Below are positions 8,174-17,989 of a stretch of 63,368 nucleotides of DNA, piece after piece. The notes under the pieces are model-generated. The model was given only the letters and a program-made list of their open reading frames with translations, did not search any database and was not told the DNA's origin. Source of the DNA: an uncultured Saprospiraceae bacterium. GTDB taxonomy: Bacteria; Bacteroidota; Bacteroidia; Chitinophagales; Saprospiraceae. The position numbers were made by a program, and so were the translations under genes. The DNA lies in NCBI GenBank assembly GCA_937997635.1, contig CALLFA010000019.1:1-63368 (forward strand). The letters run 5' to 3'. Position 1 is the first letter of the stretch. Each line of letters begins with the position of its first letter.

Positions 8174-10846
8174 ATGTTACCAACACTAACTACAAATGAG
8201 TCATGGGAACTCGAATTAAAAGAATGGATCGAGTCTCTAGATGAGGTAATCAGGGATCTTGGAGAAGAAAAAACAGCTTTGCTGATGAAGTCTCTGCGCG
8301 GTCATGCCTTGAGGAGAGGTGTGAAGTTAGTTGGTGAAGCGCTTAATACGCCCTATATAAATACCATCAATGTCAGACATCAATCTCAGTATCCCGGAGA
8401 TACAGAGATAGAACAAAAAATCGAAAACATCAATCGATGGAATGCTATGTGTATGGTCTTACAAGCGTATGACTCTGGCGACGGCCTTGGTGGACACATA
8501 GCCACTTACGCCTCTGCTGCGTCAATGTACGAGGTTGGGTACAATCATTTCTTCAAGAAAAAATCTGTGGACTATGGAGGAGATCTCGTTTCCTTCCAGC
8601 CACATGCAGCACCTGGCATCTATGCAAGGGCGATGCTCGAAGGAAGGCTGACCAAAGAACACTTACAACATTTCAGACGTGAATTGTCAGACCATCCAGG
8701 TCTACCTTCCTATCCTCATCCCAGGCGTTTGCCTTGGTTTTGGGAGATACCGTCTGCATCAATGGGGCTTATAGGTGTATCGGCGATTTACCAGGCTAGA
8801 TTCCAGAAATATTTGGAAAACAGAGGATTAAAAGAAAAGAATGGTGGTAAACTATGGGTCTTTGTCGGTGATGGTGAAATGGATGAACCAGAAACACTAG
8901 GCACATTAAATATTGCAGTGCGCGAACAATTAGACAACTTGATTTTAGTGGTGAACTGTAATCTACAGAGGTTGGACGGCCCTGTACGAGGCAATGGTAA
9001 AATAATTCAGGAATTAGAGAGAAGTTTTCTAGGTGCTGGCTGGAATGTCACAAAAGTCATCTGGGGAAGTGAGTGGGATTCTCTTTTAGAAAGAGATCAC
9101 AATGGGGTGCTCGTACAGCGCATGAACAAAGCTCTTGATGGTGATTATCAGATGTATTCTGTATTACCAGGTGATCAAGTCCGAGATCACTGGATCAAAG
9201 ATAATCCAGAACTAAAAGAAATGATGCAGTCTTTGTCTGACGAAGAGATCAGAACAATAAAACGCGGTGGACACGACTATAAAAAGATTTATGCAGCCTT
9301 TGAGAAAGCAGCTAGACCAAATGGCAAACCAAGTGTCATCTTGATGAAGACAATCAAGGGGTATGGCATGGGTAAGGCTGGAGAAGGAAAAAACACCACC
9401 CATCAAAAGAAAAATATGTCTTCGCAGGAGAGGATTGATACAGCAAAGCGGCTTGGCATTACCATAAGTGAGGCTGAAGCTGCGGCTGCTAACTTTTACG
9501 TCCCAGATGAAAATAGTCCTGAAGTCTTATATTTAAAAGAAAGACGATATCAACTTGGCGGTTCATTGCCAGAGCGAAAAGAAGAAGCAGCACCCATCAA
9601 AAAATTAGGGCCTGACAGTTTAACAGAGTTTGATAAAGGCTCTGGCGATCGTGCTGTCTCAACGACAATGGTACTTGTGCGCATCATCTCTTCATTACTC
9701 AAATCCAAAGACATCGGTGATTACATCGTCCCGATCATCCCAGACGAAGCAAGAACTTTTGGGCTTGATGGTTTATTTAGACACGCGGGCATCTACCAAC
9801 CTAAAGGACAACTTTATCAGCCGGTGGATGCAGATACACTTTCTTATTATAGAGAAAGTACTGATGGGCAGATCCTACAAGAAGGTATATGCGAAGCTGG
9901 TGCACTTGCATCGTTCACGGCAGCCGGGACTGCCTATTCATTGCATAGTCTGCCAATGATACCGTTTTATATATTCTACTCTATTTTTGGATTTCAACGA
10001 GTCGGTGATATGATCTGGGCTTGTGGGGATATGATGTGTAAGGGCTTCTTATTTGGGGGCACCTCGGGACGGACAACGCTCAATGGAGAAGGAGTACAAC
10101 ATCAAGACGGTCATTCGCACATTCTATCAAGTGTGGTACCTAATTTAAAGTCTTATGATCCTTGCTTTGCTTATGAATTATCGGCTATCATTAAAGATGG
10201 TATTAATAGAATGTATCATAACATGGAACGCATATTCTATTACATAACCGTGACCAATGAAAATATAAAAATGCCTGTCAGACCTGAAAAATTGACTGAC
10301 CAACAAATCATTGACGGCATGTACAAATATCAATCTTCAAAAAAGAAAAAAGGATCAGCGAAAGTGCATCTCCTTGGTTCGGGAGCAATCATTACTCAAG
10401 TGCTCTTAGCCGCAGACCTACTTGAAGAGCTAGGAATCGCAGTTGACATCTGGTCAGTGACGTCGTATATAGAAATTCAGCGTGAAGCTCAAGCTATGGA
10501 ACGCCACAACCTACTGCATCCAACTGATCAGAAGAAGACCAAAATAGAAGAATTGACCTCTAAAGAAACAGGTCTTTTTGTCTCTGTATCGGACTATATG
10601 AAAAGTCTAGGATTGTCTATAGCCAAATGGATGCCAGATGGCTATACTGTTTTAGGTACTGATGGATTCGGCGTCAGTGAATCAAGAAAAAAACTCAGAG
10701 ATCATTTCGAAATAAGCCCAGAATACATCGCCTATTATTCGCTCTCCAAATTATTTTCTAAAGGAGAGATCGATAAAAAACTGTTAGACAATTGCTCAAA
10801 AGAATGGAACATCAATAAAGACAAAATATATGCTGCAGAATATTGA
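8174..10846 (+). CDS. aceE: Pyruvate dehydrogenase E1 component, homodimeric type
   Basis: 890 residues, close to the length of proteobacterial AceE. E1 decarboxylates a 2-oxo acid with thiamine diphosphate and acetylates the lipoyl group of E2. The ThDP motif GDGEMDEPETLGTLN and downstream NCNLQRLDGPVRGN are intact; the N-terminus has the AceE pattern VRHQSQYPGD followed by HIATYASAASMYEVG. The E2 gene overlaps its last 17 nt. No E3 gene is in the window, so the housekeeping dihydrolipoamide dehydrogenase is probably shared. Its position opposite an HMG-CoA-lyase-like operon with a common operator suggests it is a pathway-dedicated copy. It could act on pyruvate or on a longer 2-oxo acid such as 2-oxobutyrate. 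Confidence 0.93.
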   Translation: MLPTLTTNESWELELKEWIESLDEVIRDLGEEKTALLMKSLRGHALRRGVKLVGEALNTPYINTINVRHQSQYPGDTEIEQKIENINRWNAMCMVLQAYDSGDGLGGHIATYASAASMYEVGYNHFFKKKSVDYGGDLVSFQPHAAPGIYARAMLEGRLTKEHLQHFRRELSDHPGLPSYPHPRRLPWFWEIPSASMGLIGVSAIYQARFQKYLENRGLKEKNGGKLWVFVGDGEMDEPETLGTLNIAVREQLDNLILVVNCNLQRLDGPVRGNGKIIQELERSFLGAGWNVTKVIWGSEWDSLLERDHNGVLVQRMNKALDGDYQMYSVLPGDQVRDHWIKDNPELKEMMQSLSDEEIRTIKRGGHDYKKIYAAFEKAARPNGKPSVILMKTIKGYGMGKAGEGKNTTHQKKNMSSQERIDTAKRLGITISEAEAAAANFYVPDENSPEVLYLKERRYQLGGSLPERKEEAAPIKKLGPDSLTEFDKGSGDRAVSTTMVLVRIISSLLKSKDIGDYIVPIIPDEARTFGLDGLFRHAGIYQPKGQLYQPVDADTLSYYRESTDGQILQEGICEAGALASFTAAGTAYSLHSLPMIPFYIFYSIFGFQRVGDMIWACGDMMCKGFLFGGTSGRTTLNGEGVQHQDGHSHILSSVVPNLKSYDPCFAYELSAIIKDGINRMYHNMERIFYYITVTNENIKMPVRPEKLTDQQIIDGMYKYQSSKKKKGSAKVHLLGSGAIITQVLLAADLLEELGIAVDIWSVTSYIEIQREAQAMERHNLLHPTDQKKTKIEELTSKETGLFVSVSDYMKSLGLSIAKWMPDGYTVLGTDGFGVSESRKKLRDHFEISPEYIAYYSLSKLFSKGEIDKKLLDNCSKEWNINKDKIYAAEY

Positions 10847-12089
10847 TACATTAAACACCATACAATTGCCCTCACTTGGTGAAGGTATAGAGCAAGGCGC
10901 TGTAGTAGCCATAACCGTTGCCGTGGGTGACACTATCGAAAAAGAGCAGACCATTATAGAGGTGGAGACAGATAAAGCAACAATGGAAGTCCCAAGCCCT
11001 ATCGCTGGTATCGTAGAAGCCATTCTCATTGAAGAAGGTGCCGACATCTCCGTAGGTCAAGACATCATCCGATTACAGTCCGAATCAATACAACTGCCAA
11101 ATCTAGAGACTGATACTGAACCACCAGAAACCCCAATATCAGAAGTGCTCGAATCTGAGATAGTTGCTATATCCACAGATACCGATAGTAAACAAGAGCC
11201 AATAGCTCATGACAATAAAATTTACAAATCTTCGTCTCCTTCAATAAGCACAAACAGAGCAACTCCAAAAGCCAAAAAGTTAGCCAGAGAATTGAATGTC
11301 GATATAGGATTAATTTCAAATAACAATGAATTTATATCTGAGCAAAAAGTCAAGTACCACGTCAGTCAAGGCCAGCATAGCACGCAAGCATCTCCAGTCG
11401 TAACACAAATCGACCACACTAAATGGGGTAATACATCTGAGAAACCTATGACTGGTATGCAACGAGCTACCAGTCAAAACATGACCGAATCATGGAGAAC
11501 AATACCACATGCCTGGCTAACTGAAAACGCAAACGTCACTGCACTTGAACGACATCGAAAAGAGATAAATAAGACCAATGAGATAAAGTTGTCTGCTACC
11601 ATTTTTATTATTAAGGCAGTCGCTCATGCACTGAATCAATTCCCAATCTTTAATGCCAGTATTGACTTGAAAAAGCAAATGGTAATTTATAAAGATTATA
11701 TCAATATTGGTGTCGCTGTAGATACAGAATTTGGCTTATATGTACCCATTATTAAACAGGTAAATACACTCAGTCTGACGCAAATTGCGCAAGAATTATC
11801 TCACTTGAGTGAACTTGCAAAATCGAGAAAACTTTCCAAGCAAGACATGGAAGGAGGCACCATCACAATCTCAAACTTAGGAGGCATAGGTACTTCATCA
11901 ATTTTCCCAGTTATCTTATCGCCACAAGTGTCTATCATCGGTCTAGCATCATTTCAAACGATCAATGAAGAAAAGTATTTACCGATGACCATCGGATTTG
12001 ACCATCGGATCATCAATGGCGCAGATGCTGCCAGATTTATACAATATCTAAAATCACTCATAGAAACTCCAGTAAAGATGCTGGCTTAA
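10830..12089 (+). CDS. aceF: Dihydrolipoamide acyltransferase (E2) of the 2-oxo acid dehydrogenase complex
   Basis: 419 residues. One lipoyl domain (about 10-85) has the lipoylated lysine in VETDKATMEVPSP. A flexible linker, rich in Glu and Ser, leads to a peripheral-subunit-binding segment (about 145-180, ATPKAKKLARELNVDIGLI). The catalytic domain ends in the signature GFDHRIINGADAARF, with the active-site His and Asp. E. coli AceF has three lipoyl domains; this has one. The start codon overlaps aceE by 17 nt, so E1 and E2 are co-translated. It should pass the acyl group from E1 to CoA. E2 type (acetyl or branched) is not decided by sequence, but pairing with AceE-type E1 favours acetyl. Confidence 0.9.
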   Translation: MLQNIDTLNTIQLPSLGEGIEQGAVVAITVAVGDTIEKEQTIIEVETDKATMEVPSPIAGIVEAILIEEGADISVGQDIIRLQSESIQLPNLETDTEPPETPISEVLESEIVAISTDTDSKQEPIAHDNKIYKSSSPSISTNRATPKAKKLARELNVDIGLISNNNEFISEQKVKYHVSQGQHSTQASPVVTQIDHTKWGNTSEKPMTGMQRATSQNMTESWRTIPHAWLTENANVTALERHRKEINKTNEIKLSATIFIIKAVAHALNQFPIFNASIDLKKQMVIYKDYINIGVAVDTEFGLYVPIIKQVNTLSLTQIAQELSHLSELAKSRKLSKQDMEGGTITISNLGGIGTSSIFPVILSPQVSIIGLASFQTINEEKYLPMTIGFDHRIINGADAARFIQYLKSLIETPVKMLA

Positions 12090-12099
12090 TACTAATCTT

Positions 12100-13068
12100 A
12101 TGACATTTACAGGCCTATGCCATCACTTACATACAGCGACGATTTGCAGTACAGATATCGATACAATCAAACGGTTCTATGTCGATGCAATGGGAATGCA
12201 GATTGAAGGTCCCTACCCGATCACTGAGGGGCAACGTATCACGCAACGCAAGCTGTGGGACATCGGTGCAGATATTGATTTTGACTATTATTTGATACAT
12301 CGACAGGCAGTACCTTCATTAGTCAAGATAAGATTTCTCCACCTTAAGACAGCAACTCCGCACATGCACAACAGCTACAGTTCTAGAGAATTGGGACCAT
12401 TTTCGTTGGGGTTTCCTAATGGAGACATCCATCAAATGGATCAAAGAGTAAAGGAATATGGTTTTGGCCAAATGGCTGAAATGCAGATTGGTGATGTCAC
12501 TCGCGATGGTAAGACCTACCCTTACTATGAGACCATCTACCAGGGTCCAGATTACTTGCATTGTGTAGGTCTTCAGCGTGGTGGACAGATGGATCAAGTC
12601 TCTCCAATAGATGAAAAGACAAAATTAGGAGGCCCTGGATACTCGGCCTATGTCACAGACAACTCCGATAGCGAATTGAAATTTTATCAAGACATTCTCG
12701 ATCTGGAAATACGTTTTGATTGGGTATGGGAGGCATCGGAGGGTTCAGCTTTAGGCATCGAAGCAGGTGTACCTTTCAGATTCGTCTCACTATATGCTAA
12801 GGGGTCAAATCAAAATCACCTGTTATTTCTTGACTATAAAGACGGCGTGTTCGAACCATTGAATGCCGCACCAAGAATACCTAACCAAGGTTTGGGCATG
12901 TGGTCATTCCTGACTTCAGATATTGAGAAAGTAGCTGCACTAGCAAAGGAGAATAAGGCCCGTATAGTCCAAAACCCAATGCCGTTCGACGATCCAATTT
13001 TTGGTACTTGTCAAGCGATGAGCCTGCAGACGCCTTCAGGTTTTATGATAGAAATAATTAACTTGTAA
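12100..13068 (+). CDS. Two-domain VOC family protein
   Basis: 322 residues with two VOC modules, about 1-150 (LHTATICSTDIDTIKRFYVDAMGMQIEG) and 175-320 (YSAYVTDNSDSELKFYQDILDLEIRFDW, ending TPSGFMIEII). It begins 10 nt after the E2 gene, so it is part of the same operon. The module order and size resemble the gene at 7120, but the sequences are clearly different; they are not a recent duplication. Metal-dependent isomerase, lyase or dioxygenase activity on a cluster intermediate is likely but unassigned. Confidence 0.75.
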   Translation: MTFTGLCHHLHTATICSTDIDTIKRFYVDAMGMQIEGPYPITEGQRITQRKLWDIGADIDFDYYLIHRQAVPSLVKIRFLHLKTATPHMHNSYSSRELGPFSLGFPNGDIHQMDQRVKEYGFGQMAEMQIGDVTRDGKTYPYYETIYQGPDYLHCVGLQRGGQMDQVSPIDEKTKLGGPGYSAYVTDNSDSELKFYQDILDLEIRFDWVWEASEGSALGIEAGVPFRFVSLYAKGSNQNHLLFLDYKDGVFEPLNAAPRIPNQGLGMWSFLTSDIEKVAALAKENKARIVQNPMPFDDPIFGTCQAMSLQTPSGFMIEIINL

Positions 13069-13070
13069 CA

Positions 13071-13649
13071 ATGGTAAAAATTCTGGACGAGTTCATCAGC
13101 ATACTGGTAGGAGATTTGGACAATCGCGACCAAATCGAACAAGAAAAAGCGCAAGGAAAACAGATACATCCTTATGCAAAACACATCACCAGAGATTGTA
13201 CACACATCATAAACAACATCCCTTCTGACCTCGAAGGTAGATACATACTAGAGGAAAGTTATTACACATATCCTGAAAGCGAGATGATCATTAAGCCTTT
13301 ATTTTTCTATGTGATCGAGCGTGACCAAAGCGTTTGGCTCCATTCTGTAAGTGTACCTGAGAGACTTGACCCTGCTGAAGTCATCAATGCAAATGAAGAG
13401 CTGTATTTTGACTACGAAGAGCTAGAGATAAAAGAACAATTTGGAGCAGCGGTTTATACCTTTTTCCCCGACGAAAAGTGTTTTAGGACTGACCACTTCT
13501 GTGAATTTGGTCCAGGATTAACATTCCGTTTAACGGAGCGCCTATCTCATGAGGGTCTTGAAGTTATGGAAGTCTGGACCAAGGATGGGATCGTAACCAC
13601 GCCATATTCTACACCATTATTATATTTGAAATACAATACAAATGGATAA
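13071..13649 (+). CDS. Unknown protein, possible CpcT/CpeT-like lipocalin fold
   Basis: 192 residues, no signal peptide, strand-rich and acidic. The N-terminal pattern 'ISILVGDLDNRDQ' followed about 30 residues later by 'ILEESYYT' recalls the CpcT/CpeT (bilin/chromophore lyase) family, which also opens with a 'G.F.N..Q' helix and a later 'lEQay' strand. The C-terminal half does not align convincingly, so this is a weak fold-level suggestion. It starts 2 nt after the VOC gene and overlaps the MFS transporter by 8 nt, so it is translated with both. A role as a small beta-barrel binding a hydrophobic pathway intermediate is inference. Confidence 0.45.
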   Translation: MVKILDEFISILVGDLDNRDQIEQEKAQGKQIHPYAKHITRDCTHIINNIPSDLEGRYILEESYYTYPESEMIIKPLFFYVIERDQSVWLHSVSVPERLDPAEVINANEELYFDYEELEIKEQFGAAVYTFFPDEKCFRTDHFCEFGPGLTFRLTERLSHEGLEVMEVWTKDGIVTTPYSTPLLYLKYNTNG

Positions 13650-14838
13650 GAACATTTCTGTAAGTAATATGATTCTCGTTTCTGTATTAGGAATGATTGT
13701 CATCCTTTTTTCTAATGGCCTTACTATCTCTGGCATTACAGCGTTTGATGAGGCATTGTTGACTGAATTTAATTGGACCAAGTCAGAATTAAAATTCAGA
13801 GACTTTATCAATCTTGTAATTGCAGCTGCTTTGGTCCCATTTGTAGGAGCATTGATTGATCGATTTGGCGTCAAGCGTGTGATGAGTTTTGGCTTGATCC
13901 TTTTGACGATCCTTTACTATTCATACAGCTTTATAGAAAATTCAATTCAAATGTATTTTTTGCATGCAGGATTCGCAATAGCTGTGGCCTGTGCAGGTAC
14001 AATGTCTGTAGTGATCATGGTATCGCAACGAGTATTTAATCATAGAGGGACGGCGCTGGGTATAGCTCTTGCAGGGACGAGCTTAGGTGGCTACACCATA
14101 TCAAAGTTATCTGTCCATCTATTGGAAAATTATGGTTGGCGGACATCATTCCAATACGAAGCAGCACTGCCTGTAATAGCCTTGATATTATTATGGCTTT
14201 TTATAAAACCCGTTAATTATCAAAAAGAAGATAAAGACACAGATACCGGTCTTAACGAAATAAAATTCGCGCAGGCATTACGGTCAAAAACATATTGGGC
14301 GATATGCGCTGCTGGTTTTTTTTGTTTTTACTCCATTTTGGGGATCATCGGAAATACCTTTTTGTATCTGACAGAACTGGGATTCGATCTCAAAACAGCT
14401 GGAAATATGTTTGGGACAATGTTTTTAATCATTTTGTTCGCTAAATTCATTTCTGGTATACTGACAGATTACATAAGCAAATTCATTTTATTCAAACTAC
14501 AATTGGTCTGTATGCTGGTGGGTGCTTTATTGATGGCATTGAATACATCCTCTTTAGCGTGGCCAGCAATTATTGCCGTTGGGATTGGTTGGGGAGGTTT
14601 ATACACCTTATTTAATTATACAATCATAACCACGTTTGGAGTAAAAAATGCAGGTAAAATAAATGGCCTTATATCTACATTTGAAGCTGTAGGTGGCGGT
14701 TTAGGTATCTGGTTGACAGGATACATTTCTGATAAAACTGGTGATTACAGTATGAGTTTCTACGTGGTGGTAGTGTTTTTATTCATCTCTTTGTTGATTT
14801 CATTTTTTATAAAACCAGTAGTACCAGATGAAAATTAG
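13642..14838 (+). CDS. MFS transporter
   Basis: 398 residues with about 12 transmembrane helices. The loop between helices 2 and 3 has GALIDRFGVKRVMSFG, the MFS signature; the central loop is at about residues 190-215. It is similar in layout to monocarboxylate/oxalate-type carriers (OFA-like), though the substrate cannot be read from the sequence. Its start overlaps the previous gene by 8 nt, and its end overlaps the aldehyde dehydrogenase by 11 nt. It probably moves an organic acid of the pathway across the inner membrane. Confidence 0.88.
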   Translation: MDKNISVSNMILVSVLGMIVILFSNGLTISGITAFDEALLTEFNWTKSELKFRDFINLVIAAALVPFVGALIDRFGVKRVMSFGLILLTILYYSYSFIENSIQMYFLHAGFAIAVACAGTMSVVIMVSQRVFNHRGTALGIALAGTSLGGYTISKLSVHLLENYGWRTSFQYEAALPVIALILLWLFIKPVNYQKEDKDTDTGLNEIKFAQALRSKTYWAICAAGFFCFYSILGIIGNTFLYLTELGFDLKTAGNMFGTMFLIILFAKFISGILTDYISKFILFKLQLVCMLVGALLMALNTSSLAWPAIIAVGIGWGGLYTLFNYTIITTFGVKNAGKINGLISTFEAVGGGLGIWLTGYISDKTGDYSMSFYVVVVFLFISLLISFFIKPVVPDEN

Positions 14839-16246
14839 AAATCCCAGAAATGGTCAATATGACTACATCCTGTCAGTAGATTCACAAGAGACGATCCAAC
14901 AAAAAGTAAGATTGTTGCGCAGTCACTACCCGAGTTGGGCTTCGGCACATTTAGAGTCCAGAATCAATACACTCCAAGACTTTGCGACTGCCTTAGAAAA
15001 ATCCAAAGAAGTACTGATCGAGCAACTCAGCATTGATACAGGTCGGCGAAAAATATCACAGATTGAATACCAAGGAGCCATCGGCATCATAAAAGGAAGG
15101 TGCTACTCTGCCCCACTCATGTTGAAACAACAGGACCAAAGAACATCTGTCACTAGTCCGACGGTAACCATCGGACAGCAGACAATTCCGTATCCTGTAG
15201 TTGGCGTCATCAGTCCTTGGAATTTTCCTTTACTCTTGGCGATGATCGATGCTGTCCCTGCTCTGTTAGCAGGCTGCACCGTCTTATTAAAAGCCAGTGA
15301 AGTCACGCCACGGTTTTTAGACGTGTTAGAGTCTTGCATCGAGGAAGTACCTGCACTGGCTCAGGTATTCCAGTTGGTAAAGGGTGGCGCAGAAGTAGGT
15401 AAAGCAGTCGTCGATCATGCTGATGTGATCTGTTTTACTGGCAGCACCGCGACAGGGAGGAAAATAGCTGTTCGTGCAGCGGAAAGACTTATACCAGCAT
15501 TCTTAGAGATGGGTGGTAAAGATGCTGCTATCGTATTGGAGTCAGCAGACCTAGACAATGCAGCAATTGGGATACTAAGAAGTGCCGCGGGAGCGACAGG
15601 ACAAGCCTGCCAGTCTTTAGAACGCATTTATGTGCACCAGTCAGTCGCAGATGATCTGATCGATGCTCTACTACAAAACATATCCAAAGTCAGTTTTAAT
15701 GATGATTATGACAAAGGAGGGACAATGGGGCCTTTAATATTTGAAGGGCAAGCGCAGAAGATTAAGTCTCAACTGGAAGACGCTGTGGAGAAAGGGGCTA
15801 CTATCCTCTCTGGCGGAGAAATTCAAAACATCAATGGTGGTCTATGGATGTTGCCAACGATTGTCACTCAGGTCAATCACGGCATGCAACTTATGCAAGA
15901 AGAAACCTTTGGTCCAGTCATCCCTATTATGACTTTTGAGACAATCCAACAAGCCATCGAATTGGCCAATGACAGCTCCTTCGGTTTGTCGGGGTCTGTC
16001 TTCTCAAGGGATAAAGTATTGGCAACAGAGGTAGCATCACAGATGGAAGCTGGTGGGATTAGCATTAATGATGCAAGTCTGACTAATCAAGTGTTTGATG
16101 CAGAGAAAAATTCATTCAAAGAATCCGGGATGTATGGTTCGAGAATGGGCGCAGAAGGGCTGACTCGTTTTTTGAGAAAGAAGGCATTTTTAATCCAAAA
16201 TGAAAAAGCTGCTTCTATTTTTACTCAAGAAGAAAACGCAATGTAA
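14828..16246 (+). CDS. NAD(P)-dependent aldehyde dehydrogenase
   Basis: 472 residues, normal ALDH length. Family motifs: VGVISPWNFPLLL, the nucleotide-binding FTGSTATGRKI, catalytic Glu in LEMGGKDAAIVL, and catalytic Cys in GATGQACQSLERIYVH. It oxidises an aldehyde to the acid using NAD(P)+. It is the last gene of the aceE operon and overlaps the MFS transporter by 11 nt. The C-terminus converges on the VOC lipoprotein gene, 28 nt away. The aldehyde substrate is unknown; the amine oxidase at 26577 could be a source of aldehyde. Confidence 0.9.
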   Translation: MKIRNPRNGQYDYILSVDSQETIQQKVRLLRSHYPSWASAHLESRINTLQDFATALEKSKEVLIEQLSIDTGRRKISQIEYQGAIGIIKGRCYSAPLMLKQQDQRTSVTSPTVTIGQQTIPYPVVGVISPWNFPLLLAMIDAVPALLAGCTVLLKASEVTPRFLDVLESCIEEVPALAQVFQLVKGGAEVGKAVVDHADVICFTGSTATGRKIAVRAAERLIPAFLEMGGKDAAIVLESADLDNAAIGILRSAAGATGQACQSLERIYVHQSVADDLIDALLQNISKVSFNDDYDKGGTMGPLIFEGQAQKIKSQLEDAVEKGATILSGGEIQNINGGLWMLPTIVTQVNHGMQLMQEETFGPVIPIMTFETIQQAIELANDSSFGLSGSVFSRDKVLATEVASQMEAGGISINDASLTNQVFDAEKNSFKESGMYGSRMGAEGLTRFLRKKAFLIQNEKAASIFTQEENAM

Positions 16247-16274
16247 TCTAAGATAAGAATGATTTAAAGCTCAT

Positions 16275-16874
16275 TTAAAGCTCATCAAGCAACTGATTGT
16301 ATTCCACTAAAAAGCCATCTGGATCATAAAAAACGCTGACCATGACACGTATTTTTCCAGTACCGTCTGCATTAGGATATTCGATTAATTCGGGTTCGGA
16401 GAATACCTCTATGTTTGGCATTTGTTTGATGATTTCGAATTTTTTTTCGGCTTCTTTACTGTTGAATAACAGGACAACATTCTGAGCTGTGAAGCCTTCT
16501 TTTCGAATGGGTTTCTCTTCTATATCTTCTCCATAGTAATATTCCATCAGGCCAAGGACGCCGTAGAATTCGTGTGTTGCCTTTAAAAAAACGAGGCGCA
16601 GTTGTTGATCGCCTTCATTGCCATCATTTCTGGGTCTCGTTAATGTATTGTCATAAATGACTTCCATGCCCATGACATCTTTGTATAAGGCTAGTGAAGC
16701 TTTTAAGTCTCGTACAATCAAAGTTGTTCGCCTAAACACTAAAGGGAAATCTTTCGGTTGAGCTGTAATGTTAAAGAATTGCTCATCCGTCAATTGCTGG
16801 TGGTTAACTATTGGTTCGCTTATTTTACACTGAGTGCAAAGAGCTAAGATCAAGAAAAGATAACATACTTTCAT
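16275..16874 (-). CDS. Exported single-domain VOC protein, possible lipoprotein
   Basis: 199 residues with a signal peptide ending ALCTQC; the Cys could be lipidated, but the Gln before it is atypical. One VOC domain covers about 48-195 (TTLIVRDLKASLALYKDVMGMEVIYD, ending DPDGFLVEYNQL). It follows the oxidoreductase gene by 1 nt and is the last gene of the minus operon beginning at the TonB-dependent receptor. An exported VOC protein is unusual; most are cytoplasmic. Its role may be periplasmic substrate binding or processing. Confidence 0.75.
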   Translation of the reverse strand: MKVCYLFLILALCTQCKISEPIVNHQQLTDEQFFNITAQPKDFPLVFRRTTLIVRDLKASLALYKDVMGMEVIYDNTLTRPRNDGNEGDQQLRLVFLKATHEFYGVLGLMEYYYGEDIEEKPIRKEGFTAQNVVLLFNSKEAEKKFEIIKQMPNIEVFSEPELIEYPNADGTGKIRVMVSVFYDPDGFLVEYNQLLDEL

Positions 16875-16875
16875 A

Positions 16876-17892
16876 CTAATTAATTTTTACTAGTTGTTTA
16901 CCTACGTTTTTACCTTCAAATAATCTATTCAATGCTTCAGGCATACGCTCAAGTCCATGCAACACATCCTCATGATACTGCAATTCCCCATTTTTCAACC
17001 ATCGCAATAAGTCAGCATGCGCCTCTTTAAATCTTGGTTCGAAATTATAAATAAAGAAGCCTTGCATCTTTGCTCTTTTAGCTAAGATTAAATGCCAGTT
17101 TTTTAATGCATAATGCTGCTCATATAAGGCGTGGTCTCCATAGGTTGAAATCCGACCGCAACCAACAATTCTGGCAAACATACGCAAGTGCTTCAACGCC
17201 AAATCCAATATTTCTCCACCGACATTATCAAAGAAAATGTCGATACCATCAGGGGCTAGTTCTTTGAGTCGTTGATCTACATCCTCTGATTTGTAATTGA
17301 TGACTGCATCGTAATTAAGTTTATCCAATAACAATTGTTTCTTTTCGTCTTTGCTTGTCAGACCAATGGCTTTAGCACCTTTCAATTTGGCAAGACCTCC
17401 AATGATATTCCCTACTCCACCTGCTGCCGCAGATACCAGCACGACATCTCCTTGTTTCAATTCTCCAATATCGTATAAACCAAAATATGAGGTATAACCC
17501 GTGACTCCCAAAATTCCCAATGCTGTAGATGGAGACAAACCATGATCGTCCACTAGATACATCATTTTGTCAGCTGTACAATCAGACACCACGTGAGTTT
17601 GCCATCCAAACTTGCCAGTGACGAATCTGCCGACTGGGTACGATGCATTGTGACTCTCGATAATCTTGCCAACCCCTCGGCCTCTCATCGTATCGCCCAG
17701 AGCTAATGGCTTTTCAAATCCTGCACCATCCAACATATAATACTTCATCACAGGAGCCAATGATAGATACTGTGTTTCTATCAAAATCTCTCCGTCCGCT
17801 AAAGTGGGTAGATCTACTTCTTCTACATTAAAGTCAGAATTTTTTATCAATCCCACTGGTCGTGCAGCGAGAACAAGTCTTTTGTTTTTCAT
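16876..17892 (-). CDS. Zinc-independent MDR-family NADP-dependent oxidoreductase
   Basis: 338 residues of the medium-chain dehydrogenase/reductase superfamily, leukotriene-B4 12-hydroxydehydrogenase/CurA-like branch. The N-terminal catalytic domain has ARPVGLIKNSDFNVEE and DTMRGRGVGKI; the nucleotide-binding site is VLVSAAAGGVGNIIGGLAKLKGAKAIG, split by AAGGVG, followed by FDNVGGEILD. No structural or catalytic zinc ligands are present. These enzymes reduce the C=C bond of enones with NADPH. It lies between DUF1838 and the VOC lipoprotein in the receptor operon, after a 97-nt gap in which I see no clear promoter or terminator. Confidence 0.9.
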   Translation of the reverse strand: MKNKRLVLAARPVGLIKNSDFNVEEVDLPTLADGEILIETQYLSLAPVMKYYMLDGAGFEKPLALGDTMRGRGVGKIIESHNASYPVGRFVTGKFGWQTHVVSDCTADKMMYLVDDHGLSPSTALGILGVTGYTSYFGLYDIGELKQGDVVLVSAAAGGVGNIIGGLAKLKGAKAIGLTSKDEKKQLLLDKLNYDAVINYKSEDVDQRLKELAPDGIDIFFDNVGGEILDLALKHLRMFARIVGCGRISTYGDHALYEQHYALKNWHLILAKRAKMQGFFIYNFEPRFKEAHADLLRWLKNGELQYHEDVLHGLERMPEALNRLFEGKNVGKQLVKIN

Positions 17893-17989
17893 TAAATGAA
17901 AGTACCTTTTGATTTAAGAAACATGCGATTGTATGGCTTACATTTTCAAAGTCAAATGATTAACATTCTTGACCTCTTTGTAATGCCTG

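Noticed and set aside
16262-16283. Tandem 11-bp duplication ATTTAAAGCTC at the end of the VOC lipoprotein gene
   Set aside because: It is short and overlaps the stop codon; it probably reflects slippage and has no evident role.
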